NCBI RefSeq assembly: GCF_008370495.1
Contig: NZ_VTUX01000005.1
Coordinates: 1-64,000, forward strand
Length of the DNA stretch: 64,000 nt
Direction of reading: 5' to 3'
DNA from: Pseudohalioglobus sediminis
GTDB taxonomy: Bacteria; Pseudomonadota; Gammaproteobacteria; Pseudomonadales; Halieaceae
Shown here: positions 1-9,729 of the stretch, piece after piece
Layout of the letters: each line of letters begins with the position of its first letter
Numbering within the stretch: position 1 is the first letter of the stretch
The notes under the pieces: model-generated
What the model was told of the DNA's origin: nothing
Databases searched by the model: none
What the model saw: the letters and a program-made list of their open reading frames with translations, nothing else
Made by a program: the position numbers and the translations under genes

Positions 1-331
1 GAGGTGGGTGTGCCGAGGTTGCTGGCGGCGATGAGGTAATACACCCCCTGAGAATCAGGTACCGAAAAGAGAAAAGCCCAGCTGAAATCAGCTGGGCTTT
101 TTAGTTCAAGGCCGCTAGAGCGTGTTTTTACACAGTCTCCGTAAGGCGGGCTTTTTTTTGCCTGCGGATTCGGACCCGGGCGGGCAATGTCGAGGCTGTC
201 CGCAGCCTGCTGGCGCTGCCGGGGATAACTACCGGCCATCAAACAAACGTCAAAAAGTACGATTAGCCGGAACTCTCGTCCAGGCTTATTTTCTGATAGG
301 GTAATCCACAGGGATTTGAGGGGAACTGAAA
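1..331. other. gene-free leader region
   Basis: No gene can be supported here. The first ~40 bases are open in more than one frame and could be the tail of an upstream gene; in related gammaproteobacteria glnA lies before the DUF4124 gene, but no glnA C-terminal sequence is visible. A strong terminator sits at 72-102. Around 149-166 a GC-rich stretch ends in eight T residues, terminator-like but without a convincing left arm. The small open frame at 122-304 has no recognisable protein features. Confidence 0.5.
72..102 (+). terminator. Rho-independent terminator
   Basis: A perfect 13-bp inverted repeat (arms 73-85 and 88-100, 2-nt spacer, so in practice a shorter stem with a larger loop) followed by T residues. 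The left arm begins with A residues, so it could work in both directions. It probably ends the gene that lies to the left of the window. Confidence 0.85.
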
Positions 332-871
332 ATGGGCAAACTACCACGGACTGCGCTACTGGGCGCGGCGATCATGCTGGCGCTGCCTGCAGCGGCACAG
401 ATTTACAAGAGTACTGACGAACAGGGCAACGTGGTTTTCAGTGACAAGCCGCCCGCTAGTGGCGCCAAGGCCGAGACCCTGGACCTGCCGCGAACCAATA
501 CCACGCCACCACCGCCGGTGGTGGCACCCCTGCCACGCGACAGTGCAGGGCAGGTCGACGCCGAGGCCGAAGCAGCTCCGATAGCGGTGAACATCACCTC
601 ACCCGCCGATGAAACCACCATCCCCATGGGTGCCGGCGGCAACTTCACAGTGACAGCGGACGTCAACGGTGGCTCCGGCGACGGCCAGACACTGCAATTG
701 CTGATGGATGGGATTGCCTACAGTGATCCCCAGCAGTCCGGCAGCTGGAACCTCGAGAACGTATTCCGCGGGGCCCACGACCTTGTCGTCCAGGTCCTGA
801 ACCAGGACGGGGAGATCGTGGCCACTTCCGAACCGGTGCGCGTCTACGTGATGCGACCCTCAGTGAACTGA
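332..871 (+). CDS. DUF4124 domain secreted protein
   Basis: 179 aa. An N-terminal signal peptide (about residues 1-22, ending in AAA before QIYK) is followed directly by a short DUF4124 core (IYKSTDEQGNVVFSDKP), a Pro/Ala-rich linker (residues ~55-90) and a C-terminal part that may form a beta-sandwich. The exported DUF4124 family has no established biochemical role. A member between glnA and ntrB is common in Pseudomonas-type genomes, which fits this position 279 nt before ntrB. The start is supported by a GAGGGG ribosome site a few bases upstream. Function unknown; family assignment is good. Confidence 0.85.
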   Translation: MGKLPRTALLGAAIMLALPAAAQIYKSTDEQGNVVFSDKPPASGAKAETLDLPRTNTTPPPPVVAPLPRDSAGQVDAEAEAAPIAVNITSPADETTIPMGAGGNFTVTADVNGGSGDGQTLQLLMDGIAYSDPQQSGSWNLENVFRGAHDLVVQVLNQDGEIVATSEPVRVYVMRPSVN

Positions 872-911
872 CAGCGCCCCCACCTCCGCGCTGGACAAAT
901 ACCCCGGCATG

Positions 912-930
912 ACGCACCATTATGGTGCGT
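912..930. promoter_or_regulatory. NtrC-binding site (enhancer)
   Basis: ACGCACCA-TTA-TGGTGCGT is a perfect 8+3+8 palindrome and contains the core GCACCA-N3-TGGTGC of the established enterobacterial NtrC box. It lies between the DUF4124 gene and ntrB, upstream of two sigma54-like elements, so it most likely mediates autoregulation of ntrBC. Binding is inferred. Confidence 0.75.
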
Positions 931-951
931 TACCTTCTCTCGCTTATCACG

Positions 952-966
952 TGGCCCCGCCTTTGC
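952..966 (+). promoter_or_regulatory. candidate sigma54 promoter P1
   Basis: TGGCCC-N5-TTGC has the exact -24/-12 GG...GC spacing of sigma54 promoters, but the base before TGG and the base after TTGC are not consensus. It lies only ~30 bp from the NtrC box, close for an enhancer. Confidence 0.35.
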
Positions 967-1077
967 GGCTGAACAGCCAGGCTGGCTGCCCCAGGCAGGC
1001 AAAAAGTAAGCGCTCGCTATCTCTAAAGGGCGCTTGATTGATCCTTCCTGACCAAAAGTAAACGAATTCTTACGCGT

Positions 1078-1092
1078 TGGCTTCAATTTTGC
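1078..1092 (+). promoter_or_regulatory. candidate sigma54 promoter P2
   Basis: TGGCTT-N5-TTGC, followed by T and preceded by T, keeps the invariant GG/GC pair with correct spacing. It sits 57 bp before the ntrB start and ~155 bp downstream of the NtrC box, a more usual enhancer distance than P1. Two mismatches to TGGCAC keep confidence moderate. Confidence 0.4.
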
Positions 1093-1149
1093 TTTGGGTA
1101 CCGGAGATAAACGCCGCAATCTGCCGGAACTGCACAGGTTAACCCTCGC

Positions 1150-2211
1150 ATGCACCAGGATCGGGACATACTCGATAATATCAGCACCGCCATCGTCGCC
1201 CTCGATTCCGAGCTGCGCGTGGTCAGCATCAACGTTTCCGGCCAGGACCTGCTGGAGACTTCGGAGCAACGCTGCCTGGGAAGGCCGGCACGCAAACTCG
1301 TAGCCAAACCGGAGACGCTGGTGCAGGAACTGAAGCAGGTGCGTGCTACCCGCAGCCCTATAGCGCGGCGCGGCATGCCTCTCACCCTGCTGTCCGGACG
1401 CGCTATACACGTTGACCTTATGATCACCCCTGTGAGCAACTCCGAGCACGGGATCAGCGTGCTCATGGAACTGCAGGCTGTGGATCGGCTACTCAAGATC
1501 AGCCGCGAGGAGAGCCTTTACAACGCCCAGGAGAGCGCACGCGCGATGATTCGCGGGCTTGCCCACGAGATCAAGAATCCTCTTGGGGGCGTGCGCGGCG
1601 CGGCCCAGCTGCTGGCCAGGGAACTGCCCAACGAAGAGCTCAGCGAGTACACCAATATCATTATTCGCGAGGCCGACCGCCTGCGCGATCTGGTAGACAG
1701 GATGCTGGGCACCCACCGGGTGCTGGACAGCTCTGACCTGAACATTCACGAAGTGCTGGAGCACGTCCGTGAACTGATTAGCGCAGAAGCCGACAACCAG
1801 ATTACCCTGGTGCGCGACTACGACCCCAGCATACCGCTGCTGCATGGCGATCGCGGCCAGCTGATACAGGCGGTACTGAATATCTTCCGCAACGCCCTCC
1901 AGGCTGCGCCCAGCGCTGCGGAGTGTGAGATCACGCTGCGCAGCCGTGCCCTGCGGCAGTTCACTATCGGCAACACGCGACATCGCCTGGTCTGTCGTGT
2001 CGACATCCAGGACAACGGGCCCGGCATTCCCGCAGAAATGCTGACCTCTATCTTTATGCCCATGGTCACGGGCCGGGCCGAGGGTACGGGGCTGGGACTA
2101 ACGATCGCGCAGTCAATCATCGCTCGCCACGGCGGCATGCTGGAGTGTTCCAGCGAACCCGGCTGCACCTGTTTCACATTCTATTTACCAGTGGATTCAA
2201 ATCATGCATAA
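1150..2211 (+). CDS. ntrB: nitrogen regulation sensor histidine kinase NtrB (GlnL)
   Basis: 353 aa, normal for NtrB. An N-terminal PAS domain (~1-115) is followed by the dimerisation/phosphoacceptor helix with AHEIKNPLGG (phosphorylated His at residue 139) and a C-terminal HATPase with N box (FRNALQAA), DNGPGIP and GTGLGL. Soluble, with no membrane segment. In known systems NtrB phosphorylates NtrC under nitrogen limitation and acts as phosphatase when bound by PII. It overlaps ntrC by 8 nt, indicating translational coupling, and lies downstream of an NtrC box. Confidence 0.97.
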   Translation: MHQDRDILDNISTAIVALDSELRVVSINVSGQDLLETSEQRCLGRPARKLVAKPETLVQELKQVRATRSPIARRGMPLTLLSGRAIHVDLMITPVSNSEHGISVLMELQAVDRLLKISREESLYNAQESARAMIRGLAHEIKNPLGGVRGAAQLLARELPNEELSEYTNIIIREADRLRDLVDRMLGTHRVLDSSDLNIHEVLEHVRELISAEADNQITLVRDYDPSIPLLHGDRGQLIQAVLNIFRNALQAAPSAAECEITLRSRALRQFTIGNTRHRLVCRVDIQDNGPGIPAEMLTSIFMPMVTGRAEGTGLGLTIAQSIIARHGGMLECSSEPGCTCFTFYLPVDSNHA

Positions 2212-3607
2212 ACCGGCAAAAGTCTGGATCGTAGACGACGACAGCTCGATTCGCTGGGTACTGGAGCGCACGCTCAACCAGGCTGGTATTGACAACGACA
2301 GCTTCGCCGATGGCGATGAGTTGTTACAGCGCATCGAGATCGATACGCCTGACGTGATCATCAGTGACATTCGCATGCCGGGTACCGACGGCCTGCAGTT
2401 ACTGGCCCGCATCAGCGAAACGCACCCCCAGTTGCCAGTGATAATCACCACCGCACACTCCGACCTGGACAGCGCGGTGGCCTCCTACCAACAGGGGGCT
2501 TTTGAGTACCTTCCCAAGCCCTTTGACCTGGACGAGGTCGTGGCCATCACCGAACGCGCCCTTGCCCAGGCACGGGAGCGCAAGCAGGACCTGCCGGCGC
2601 CAGAACAATTGCCGCAAACCGAGATCATTGGCGAAGCACCGGCCATGCAGGAGGTGTTCCGCGCTATCGGACGGCTGGCGCACAGCAACATCACCGTGCT
2701 GATTAATGGCGAATCCGGCACCGGGAAGGAGCTGGTAGCCCATGCGCTACATCGCCACAGCCCCCGCGCTGCCAGTCCTTTTATCGCCCTGAATATGGCT
2801 GCCATTCCACGAGACCTGATGGAATCCGAGCTGTTCGGCCATGAAAAGGGGGCTTTCACCGGCGCCAACGCGAAGCGACAGGGTCGCTTCGAGCAGGCTG
2901 ACGGCGGCACCCTGTTCCTGGATGAAATAGGCGACATGCCCGCAGAGACGCAAACGCGCCTGCTGCGGGTGCTGGCCGATGGTGAATTTTACCGGGTCGG
3001 CGGCGCGACCCCGGTGCAGGTCGATGTGCGCATCATCGCTGCGACCCACCAGGATCTTGAAGAACTGGTGCGCCAGGGCGATTTCCGCGAGGACCTGTTC
3101 CACCGCCTGAACGTCATTCGCATCCACATACCCAAACTCAGTGAAAGACGCGAAGACATACCCCGGCTGATGCAGCATTTTTTCCAGCGTGCTGCGGATG
3201 AACTGGGCGGCGAGCCAAAAATCCTGCTGCCGGAGACCGAGGACTTCCTGGCCAACCTGGAGTGGCCCGGCAACGTGCGCCAACTGGAGAACACCTGTCG
3301 CTGGATTACCGTGATGGCCTCCGGTCGCGAAGTCCACCTGACCGACCTGCCACCTGAACTGCAGCGCGATAGCGTATCGGGGCCGACCCAGGCCGTTGAC
3401 GACTGGCGCACACCATTGCAGCGCTGGGCGAGGAGTGAACTGGCCCAGGGCAGGAGCCAGATTCTGGAGCAGGCCGTGCCCGCCTTTGAACGTGTGATGA
3501 TTGATGCGGCGCTTGAACACTCCAGGGGGCGGAAACGCGACGCGGCCGATTTACTCGGCTGGGGGCGCAACACCCTCACGCGAAAAATGAAAGAGCTGGA
3601 GATGTAG
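2204..3607 (+). CDS. ntrC: nitrogen regulation response regulator NtrC (GlnG)
   Basis: 467 aa. Receiver domain (1-~120) with acidic pocket DDD and phosphorylated Asp55 in [11 protein letters not shown]+ sigma54-interaction domain with Walker A GESGTGKE, the sigma54-contact loop GAFTGA and an R-finger region; C-terminal Fis-type helix-turn-helix ([18 protein letters not shown]). Activates sigma54 promoters of nitrogen assimilation genes when phosphorylated by NtrB. Co-transcribed with ntrB; the candidate binding site at 912-930 suggests feedback on its own operon. Confidence 0.98.
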   Translation: MHKPAKVWIVDDDSSIRWVLERTLNQAGIDNDSFADGDELLQRIEIDTPDVIISDIRMPGTDGLQLLARISETHPQLPVIITTAHSDLDSAVASYQQGAFEYLPKPFDLDEVVAITERALAQARERKQDLPAPEQLPQTEIIGEAPAMQEVFRAIGRLAHSNITVLINGESGTGKELVAHALHRHSPRAASPFIALNMAAIPRDLMESELFGHEKGAFTGANAKRQGRFEQADGGTLFLDEIGDMPAETQTRLLRVLADGEFYRVGGATPVQVDVRIIAATHQDLEELVRQGDFREDLFHRLNVIRIHIPKLSERREDIPRLMQHFFQRAADELGGEPKILLPETEDFLANLEWPGNVRQLENTCRWITVMASGREVHLTDLPPELQRDSVSGPTQAVDDWRTPLQRWARSELAQGRSQILEQAVPAFERVMIDAALEHSRGRKRDAADLLGWGRNTLTRKMKELEM

Positions 3608-3639
3608 CGGGCGCCCGGGCCGCCGGGTACCATGCGGCC

Positions 3640-4104
3640 ATGCTGAAAATCGTCCTGTACCAGCCGGAAATACCACCTAACACCGGCAACATCATGCGCC
3701 TGTGTGCCAACACCGGCTGCTCCCTGCACCTGATTGAACCGCTCGGCTTTGACCTGGAAGAAAAGAAACTGCGCCGCGCCGGGCTGGATTACCGCGATTT
3801 CGCCTCGGTGCAGCTGTACCCGGACCTTGAGACATTCCAGCGCCAGCACACGGGTTCGCGCCTGCTCGCACTGACCACCCGTGGCGCAACGCCACACAGC
3901 GATGTGCATTATCAAACCGGCGACGCTTTGCTGTTTGGCCCGGAAACCCGCGGCCTGCCCCGGGCCGTACTGGAACAGCTGCCGCCCACGGCGCGGCTGC
4001 GCATTCCAATGCGCCAGGACAGTCGCAGCCTTAACCTGAGCAACGCCGCCGCGATTGTCACCTACGAGGCGCTGCGCCAGCTGGGCTTTCCCGGGCTGGG
4101 CTGA
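3640..4104 (+). CDS. trmL: tRNA (cytidine(34)-2'-O)-methyltransferase TrmL
   Basis: 154 aa, full length. SPOUT-class (alpha/beta knot) methyltransferase with the family start [12 protein letters not shown], the knot segment [11 protein letters not shown] and the C-terminal RIPM...[10 protein letters not shown]. The family methylates the 2'-OH of wobble C34/U34 in tRNA-Leu isoacceptors using SAM. It starts 32 nt after ntrC on the same strand and may be transcribed from the ntr operon. An alternative ATG lies 8 nt upstream in another frame. Confidence 0.96.
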   Translation: MLKIVLYQPEIPPNTGNIMRLCANTGCSLHLIEPLGFDLEEKKLRRAGLDYRDFASVQLYPDLETFQRQHTGSRLLALTTRGATPHSDVHYQTGDALLFGPETRGLPRAVLEQLPPTARLRIPMRQDSRSLNLSNAAAIVTYEALRQLGFPGLG

Positions 4105-4114
4105 ACTGCGGCCA

Positions 4115-4139
4115 CAAAAAAGGGGAGCCGGGCTCCCCT
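4115..4139 (-). terminator. Rho-independent terminator for secB
   Basis: Inverted repeat AGGGGAG / CTCCCCT (4121-4139) preceded on the plus strand by six A residues, which read as a T-run on the minus strand. It lies 20 nt past the secB stop, between convergent trmL and secB. Confidence 0.85.
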
Positions 4140-4158
4140 CCTGGTGCGCCCGTCGAGC

Positions 4159-4632
4159 TTAGTGCTGGGCCGGCTCGCCTTCGCCTGAGGGCTGTGCCTG
4201 CGCCTGCGCCAGGGCCTGCTGGTACAGGGCGTCGAAGTTTACCGGTGCCAGCATGATCGCCGGGAAGCCGCCTTTGACACAGAGAGTATCGATGGACTCG
4301 CGGGCGTAGGGGAAGAGGATATTGGGCGCCGCGGTGCCGAGCACGCGACGCAGGTCGTCGCCCTCAATACCGGTAATGAGGAAAATACCTGCCTGCTGTA
4401 CTTCCACGAGAAAAGCGGTTTCATCCTCGACCTTGGCGGTGATGGTAATGGAAAGCACCACCTCGTAGTTGCCGGAATCGTCGATCTTGTCGCTCTTGGT
4501 ATTCAGGTCCACATTGACAGCGGGCTGCCACTGCTTCTTGAAAATATTCGGCGTCGCCGGCGACTCAAAGGAAATGTCCTTGGTGTAAATGCGTTGCATC
4601 GCAAACTGTTGTTGTACCTGTTCGTCGGCCAT
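4159..4632 (-). CDS. secB: protein-export chaperone SecB
   Basis: 157 aa, family-typical length. Contains the conserved core QRIYTKDISFESPATP, the acidic segment following it, and GIFLITG and LFPYARE motifs of SecB. It binds unfolded preproteins and delivers them to SecA as a tetramer in the cytoplasm. The start at 4632 is chosen over a longer open frame because it gives the canonical N-terminus and has a GGAGG site ~9 nt upstream. Last gene of the rhodanese-grxC-secB operon, the same order as in Pseudomonas. Confidence 0.98.
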   Translation of the reverse strand: MADEQVQQQFAMQRIYTKDISFESPATPNIFKKQWQPAVNVDLNTKSDKIDDSGNYEVVLSITITAKVEDETAFLVEVQQAGIFLITGIEGDDLRRVLGTAAPNILFPYARESIDTLCVKGGFPAIMLAPVNFDALYQQALAQAQAQPSGEGEPAQH

Positions 4633-4672
4633 GATGCCGTCCTCCATTGGTCTTGATTGATTCGGCGTCCGC

Positions 4673-4942
4673 TCAGGACACCTGTTTGAGTAACTCGTCC
4701 AGTTCCCCGGCCTGCTCCAGGCGTGCCAGGTCATCATAGCCGCCCACGTGACGCTCCCCGATCCAGATCTGGGGTACCGTGCGCCGGCCACTTTTCTCCA
4801 TCATTTCCCGGCGCAGTTCCGGACGCGCATCCACGGCGATATCCCGGTACTCCACGTTCTTGCTGTCCAGCAGGAAGCGCGCACGCATGCAGTAAGGGCA
4901 GAAGCGTGTCGAGTACATGATTACCGGTGCGCTCATCGCCAT
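4673..4942 (-). CDS. grxC: glutaredoxin 3
   Basis: 89 aa from the ATG at 4942. Thioredoxin-fold with active site CPYC near the N-terminus, cis-Pro segment RTVPQIWI and the GSH-binding GGYDD motif. It catalyses glutathione-dependent disulfide and mixed-disulfide reduction in the cytoplasm. The ATG at 4942 overlaps the rhodanese stop by one base (TGATG), suggesting coupled translation; ATG 4936 is also possible. A GTG three bases further up is less likely. Confidence 0.95.
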   Translation of the reverse strand: MAMSAPVIMYSTRFCPYCMRARFLLDSKNVEYRDIAVDARPELRREMMEKSGRRTVPQIWIGERHVGGYDDLARLEQAGELDELLKQVS

Positions 4943-5361
4943 CACCCGTTATTCACGACCGGCAGCTGTAAACTCTTCCACTCCATCATGCCGCCGCGCA
5001 TGATGTTGACGTTGCCATAACCGTCTGCATTGAGCTTTTTGCCGATAGCACCGGCGGACTGGCCCATTTTGCACACCAGCACAATTGGCTTGTCCCGATA
5101 GTTCTCCAGCAACCCGGTGTTATTCATGAGCTTGGTAGTGGGAATGTGCATGGCATCGGCAATATGCCCGGCGCGAAAATCCGCAGTGTCACGCAGATCC
5201 ACGAATATGCCTTCCTCCGCATTCACCAGGTTAATGGCTTGCTGCGGGCTCAGCGACGTACCGGACTTACGGGTCTCATGCATGAACAGCATAATGACCA
5301 TAGCAAGCAGTGCCGCTGCCAATAGCCACTGCTGGGCGAGGAATTCGAAAAGTAGCGCCAT
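4942..5361 (-). CDS. membrane-anchored rhodanese-like protein
   Basis: 139 aa. An N-terminal hydrophobic helix (residues ~10-27) precedes a single rhodanese domain (~40-139) with LVCKMGQSAG as the active-site loop, Cys being the expected persulfide carrier. Members of this family sit next to grxC and secB in many gammaproteobacteria; the physiological substrate is not established. Probably the first gene of the minus-strand operon. A TATACT -10-like box is visible upstream at 5453-5458 (minus), but no well-spaced -35 box. Confidence 0.9.
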   Translation of the reverse strand: MALLFEFLAQQWLLAAALLAMVIMLFMHETRKSGTSLSPQQAINLVNAEEGIFVDLRDTADFRAGHIADAMHIPTTKLMNNTGLLENYRDKPIVLVCKMGQSAGAIGKKLNADGYGNVNIMRGGMMEWKSLQLPVVNNG

Positions 5362-5597
5362 GATTTTGTCGTTCTCTGGGCGGCCGGGCCACCGGGGTAT
5401 ATTGCGAAGCCACCGGCATTTCTGTGCCGGCGGGTGCTGCCAAAGGGGCGCAAGTATACCGTTTCAGGGGTCTGGCAACCAGCCCCGCAAGGCCGGTCGA
5501 CAGCGAGTCCGGCCGCGCGCCCGTCCATCCATGCAAGGGCTCGCCAGACAGGGTAAAATGCCCCCCGGCCCTACCCTGGCGGATAACTGGAAACCCT

Positions 5598-7154
5598 ATG
5601 AACGACAGCCCGAAACGACCCACCGTATTGATTATTCTTGACGGCTGGGGCCACCGCGAGGAAACCCGCGACAATGCCATTGCCAATGCGTCCACGCCGG
5701 TATGGGATCGGCTCTGGCGGGAAGCGCCGCGTACCCTGGTCTCCGGCTCGGGGCTCGATGTCGGCTTGCCCGCCGGCCAGATGGGCAACTCCGAGGTAGG
5801 CCACATGAGCCTGGGTTCGGGGCGCGTTATCTACCAGAGCATCACCCGCATCGACCAGGCCATCGCCGACGGCAGCTTCGATCAGAATCCCGCCTACACC
5901 GGCGCAATCGACAAGGCCATCGCCGCCGGTGGTGCCGTGCACGTATTCGGGCTGCTTTCACCGGGTGGCGTGCACAGTCACGAAGATCAGATTTTCGCCG
6001 CCGTTCGCCTGGCTGCCATGCGCGGGGCCCAGCGCGTCTACCTGCATGCGTTCCTGGATGGCCGCGATACACCGCCGCGCAGCGCCGGGCCTTCGCTGGA
6101 AAAGGCAACGCAATTGTTCGCAAGCCTTGAATGCGGCCGCGTGGCCAGCATTTGCGGCCGTTACTTTGCCATGGACCGGGACAACCGCTGGGAGCGCGTC
6201 GAACCCGCCTATCGCCTGCTCACCGGCGGCGAGGCCGAGTATCACGCAGAGACTGCCGCTGACGCACTGGCCGCAGCCTACGAGCGCGGGGAGAACGACG
6301 AATTCGTGCAGGCCACTGCCATTCATGCACCAGGTGAGGCACCGGCGGTGGTGGCAGATGGCGACACGGTACTGTTCATGAACTTTCGTGCCGACCGCGC
6401 CCGGGAAATCACCCGCGCCTTTGTCGACGACGACTTCGATGGCTTTGAACGCGCGGTGCGACCGCAACTGGCCGACTTTGTGACCACCACCGAGTACGCC
6501 GCCGACATCGACGCAAACTGCGCATTTCCGCCAGAGGCACTGGTGAATGTGCTTGGGGACTACCTGGCGCAGCACGACATGACACAGTTGCGCATCGCGG
6601 AAACCGAGAAATACGCCCATGTCACCTTCTTTTTCAGCGGCGGCCGTGAAGAACTGTTCCCCGGCGAGGACCGGGAGCTGATCCCGTCACCGGACGTTGC
6701 CACCTACGACCTGAAACCGGAAATGAGCGCCCCTGAAGTCACTGACAGGCTGGTCGCGGCAATCGGCTCGGGAAAGTACGACCTGATTGTCTGCAATTAT
6801 GCCAACGGCGACATGGTCGGCCATACCGGCGTGTACAGCGCCGCGATTAAAGCGGTAGAAACCCTTGATGCCTGCCTCGGGCGCGTCGAGGAAGCCGTGC
6901 TCGCCGCGGGAGGGCAGGCCCTGGTCACGGCAGACCACGGCAACTGTGAGCAGATGTTGGACTATGACTCAGGGCAGCACCATACCCAGCACACCACCGA
7001 ACTTGTGCCCCTGGTGTATATCGGTACCGAGCCTCTCAACCTGGACCCGGGCGGCGGCATACTCGCTGATATCGCCCCCACCCTCCTGGGCCTGATGGGC
7101 TTGCCGCAACCCGAAGAGATGACCGGCCGCAACCTGGCTGGCAACGCCCCCTGA
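5598..7154 (+). CDS. gpmI: 2,3-bisphosphoglycerate-independent phosphoglycerate mutase
   Basis: 518 aa, normal for GpmI. Mn-dependent alkaline-phosphatase superfamily enzyme converting 3-phosphoglycerate to 2-phosphoglycerate. Key segments: ILDGWG (metal Asp15), [10 protein letters not shown] (phosphoserine Ser65), FLDGRDTPP, and C-terminal [12 protein letters not shown] and [10 protein letters not shown] metal ligands. The start at 5598 gives the canonical N-terminus; the frame is open further upstream. Divergent from the rhodanese operon with a 236-nt shared region. Followed directly by envC. Confidence 0.98.
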   Translation: MNDSPKRPTVLIILDGWGHREETRDNAIANASTPVWDRLWREAPRTLVSGSGLDVGLPAGQMGNSEVGHMSLGSGRVIYQSITRIDQAIADGSFDQNPAYTGAIDKAIAAGGAVHVFGLLSPGGVHSHEDQIFAAVRLAAMRGAQRVYLHAFLDGRDTPPRSAGPSLEKATQLFASLECGRVASICGRYFAMDRDNRWERVEPAYRLLTGGEAEYHAETAADALAAAYERGENDEFVQATAIHAPGEAPAVVADGDTVLFMNFRADRAREITRAFVDDDFDGFERAVRPQLADFVTTTEYAADIDANCAFPPEALVNVLGDYLAQHDMTQLRIAETEKYAHVTFFFSGGREELFPGEDRELIPSPDVATYDLKPEMSAPEVTDRLVAAIGSGKYDLIVCNYANGDMVGHTGVYSAAIKAVETLDACLGRVEEAVLAAGGQALVTADHGNCEQMLDYDSGQHHTQHTTELVPLVYIGTEPLNLDPGGGILADIAPTLLGLMGLPQPEEMTGRNLAGNAP

Positions 7155-8323
7155 AACAGCCAGGCCTTTTAACCCGGGCCGCCGCGCTGGCACTGGCCCT
7201 GGCACTGCCCGTGGCAGGTCTCGCGCCGCTGCCCGCACAGGCGCAGTCCGACGAGGAAAAAGCGCGCGCCGAACTGGCCGAGCTGAAGGCGGACATCGCG
7301 CGTATCAACCGGGAAATCACCACTGCCAGCAAGCGCCGCGACTCACTGCAGGCCCAGTTGCGACAGGCAGAAGTAGAGACCGCGCGTATTGCCCGGGATA
7401 TCGACCGCGCCCGCAAGGCCAGCACCAACCAACGCGTCGAACTCAAGAAGCTTGAGTCGGAGCGCGCCCGCCTCGAGTCGGAACGCGACGAACAGCAGGC
7501 CCGTATCGCGGTGGAACTGCGCACCGCCTGGCAAATGGGCCAGCAGGGCCAACTCCGGGTGCTGCTGAACCAGGAAAGCCCCGATACCGTGGCCAGGGTC
7601 ATGGCGTACTACCGGTATTTCTTTCGCGCCCGCAACGAGATGCTCGCTGAATTTCGCGAGACCCTGGACAAACTGGCACGGAACCAGGAGCGTATCGCTG
7701 TAACCCTGCGTGAACTGGAGGAGCGGGAACAGTCCCTGGCTGCCAAGCAGCAGAAGCTGGTCACAGCGCAGCGCCAGCGGCAACTGGCGGTGGCCCGGCT
7801 CAGTGAGAGCATCAAGGGCAAGGATGCCGAGTTGAAGAAACTGCAGGCAGACCAGAAAGAGCTGCAGGAACTCCTCGATGCAATCCGGGAAGCGGTGGTG
7901 AACCTGCAGGTCCCGGATAACGTGCAGCCGTTCAAGGCGGCCCGGGGAGATATGCCCTGGCCCGTGCCGGGGCGTGCCAGCGCCCGCTTCGGCAATCCGC
8001 GCAACCAGGGCAAGATGCGCTGGCAGGGCGTGACCATACCCGCTGCTGCGGGCACACCGGTCAAGGCGATACACCATGGACGGGTAGTCTATGCCGACTG
8101 GTTGCGCGGCATGGGCCTGCTACTGATCATCGATCACGGTGAGGGCTACATGAGCCTGTACGCACACAACGAGAGCCTGGTGCGCGAAGTAGGCGAATGG
8201 GTCACAGCCGGCACCCAGATTGCCACCGTGGGCGATACCGGTGGCCAGACTCGCCCGGCGCTCTACTTCGAGGTGCGGGAAAAAGGCAAACCCGTGAACC
8301 CGGCAAAATGGTGCCGCCGCTAG
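7151..8323 (+). CDS. envC: murein hydrolase activator EnvC (LytM-domain factor)
   Basis: About 390 aa if started at the CTG at 7151. Order: signal peptide ([19 protein letters not shown], cleavage after AQA), long coiled coil (residues ~35-260), C-terminal M23/LytM domain. The LytM domain is degenerate: the usual first His/Asp pair is replaced ([12 protein letters not shown]) and the last HxH strand reads YFEVR, as expected of EnvC-type activators of AmiA/AmiB that do not cut murein themselves. No ATG/GTG/TTG upstream in frame gives a signal peptide; the first classical start (GTG 7211) would remove most of it. The CTG overlaps the gpmI stop as CTGA. Acts in the periplasm during cell separation. 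Confidence 0.92.
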   Translation: MKQPGLLTRAAALALALALPVAGLAPLPAQAQSDEEKARAELAELKADIARINREITTASKRRDSLQAQLRQAEVETARIARDIDRARKASTNQRVELKKLESERARLESERDEQQARIAVELRTAWQMGQQGQLRVLLNQESPDTVARVMAYYRYFFRARNEMLAEFRETLDKLARNQERIAVTLRELEEREQSLAAKQQKLVTAQRQRQLAVARLSESIKGKDAELKKLQADQKELQELLDAIREAVVNLQVPDNVQPFKAARGDMPWPVPGRASARFGNPRNQGKMRWQGVTIPAAAGTPVKAIHHGRVVYADWLRGMGLLLIIDHGEGYMSLYAHNESLVREVGEWVTAGTQIATVGDTGGQTRPALYFEVREKGKPVNPAKWCRR

Positions 8324-8412
8324 GGCCCGGCGGGTTTGACCACCGCCACGCGCTTTGCGTTACACTTGCAGAATGATGATTTCGCACTGTTCCTGACCAG
8401 TTGGCCGCACCC

Positions 8413-9729
8413 ATGCCTCGTTTCCCTATGACCCGATTACTGGCTCCCCTCGCAGCGGCGGCATACCTTGCCCTGCCGGCGCAGGCCGCCCTTGAAGAGC
8501 AGGGTCAGTTGCCCCTGGACGAACTGCGGACTTTTGCCGACGTCTACAACCAGATACGCGCTGGCTACGTTGAGGACATCGACGACAGCACCCTGCTGGA
8601 ATACGCCATCCAGGGCATGCTGATGGGACTGGACCCGCATTCGGTCTACCTCACCAAGGATGCGTTTGAAGGCCTGCAGGAGGTGACCAGCGGGGAGTTC
8701 AGCGGCCTGGGGCTGGAAGTGGGCATGGAAGACGGCTACGTCAAAATCATTGCGCCGATAGACGGCTCACCGGCAGCCCGGGCTGGACTGCAGAGCGGTG
8801 ACGTCATCCTCAAACTGGGCAGCGCCCCGGTAAAGGGCATGAGCCTGAACGAAGCCATCGACAAGATGCGCGGCCCGGTCGGCAGTGAAATACAGCTTAC
8901 CGTAGGGCGCCCCGGGGAAAGCCAGCCCTTCGAGGTGACGCTGACACGGGACGTGATAAAGGTCGCCAGTGTGCGCCAGCGCTGGCTGGAACCCGGCTAC
9001 GGCTACATCCGTATCGCCCAGTTCCAGAGCGCCACGGGTGAAGACGTCACCGGTGCGCTGGACGAACTCATGCGGGAACAACCCCTGAAGGGCCTGGTGC
9101 TGGACCTGCGCAACAACCCGGGAGGTGTGCTGCGTTCGAGCGTTGACGTGGCCAGCCTGTTCATGGACGGCGGCCAGGTGGTCTACACCGAGGGTCGACT
9201 GCCCAATTCCGATATGGAGTTCGAGGCCGAGCCGGATGACGCCACAGCGGGAACACCCCTGGTAGTGCTGATCAACTCGGGATCCGCCAGCGCGTCGGAG
9301 ATTGTTGCCGGTGCCCTGCAGGACCACGGGCGCGCCGTCATCATGGGCACACGCAGTTTTGGTAAGGGTTCGGTGCAGACCGTGCTGCCCATTTCGGAAT
9401 CGCGCGCGGTCAAACTCACCACAGCGCTGTATTTCACCCCGAAAGGTCGCTCCATCCAGGCGGAGGGAATCGAGCCCGATATAGAAGTGGAACGCGCGCG
9501 CGTAACCGCTTACGATAACCGGCGTGGCGTGACCGAGGCCGATCTTTCGGGGCACCTGGACAACGTCAATGGCGACAGCGCCAGAAAAGAAAAGAAACCC
9601 GCCAGCAGCTTGCTGAGCAGGGACAACCAACTGTACGAGGCCCTGACCTTGCTCAAGGGCCTGAACGTACTGGGGATGCGTGATAAAAAGACCAATACAA
9701 CCGGGGCACAGGCTCAGGGCGACTCCTGA
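8413..9729 (+). CDS. ctpA: S41-family carboxyl-terminal processing protease
   Basis: 438 aa from ATG 8413 (ATG 8428 is an alternative; an in-frame TTG at 8401 is less likely). Signal peptide ending LPAQA, PDZ domain (around SGEFSGLGLEVG and GSPAARAGLQSGD), then the S41 catalytic core with the Ser in NSGSASASEI and the Lys in TRSFGKGSVQT, forming the Ser/Lys dyad. Periplasmic protease of the CtpA/Prc family. In other species such proteases, together with neighbours like EnvC, affect peptidoglycan hydrolase turnover; here that is inferred from context only. Confidence 0.96.
   Translation: MPRFPMTRLLAPLAAAAYLALPAQAALEEQGQLPLDELRTFADVYNQIRAGYVEDIDDSTLLEYAIQGMLMGLDPHSVYLTKDAFEGLQEVTSGEFSGLGLEVGMEDGYVKIIAPIDGSPAARAGLQSGDVILKLGSAPVKGMSLNEAIDKMRGPVGSEIQLTVGRPGESQPFEVTLTRDVIKVASVRQRWLEPGYGYIRIAQFQSATGEDVTGALDELMREQPLKGLVLDLRNNPGGVLRSSVDVASLFMDGGQVVYTEGRLPNSDMEFEAEPDDATAGTPLVVLINSGSASASEIVAGALQDHGRAVIMGTRSFGKGSVQTVLPISESRAVKLTTALYFTPKGRSIQAEGIEPDIEVERARVTAYDNRRGVTEADLSGHLDNVNGDSARKEKKPASSLLSRDNQLYEALTLLKGLNVLGMRDKKTNTTGAQAQGDS

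Noticed and set aside
122..304. Small protein gene before the DUF4124 gene
   Set aside because: No ribosome site, atypical composition and no conserved features.
5117..5641. Plus-strand frame antisense to the rhodanese gene
   Set aside because: Overlaps a well-supported gene and has no protein-like features.
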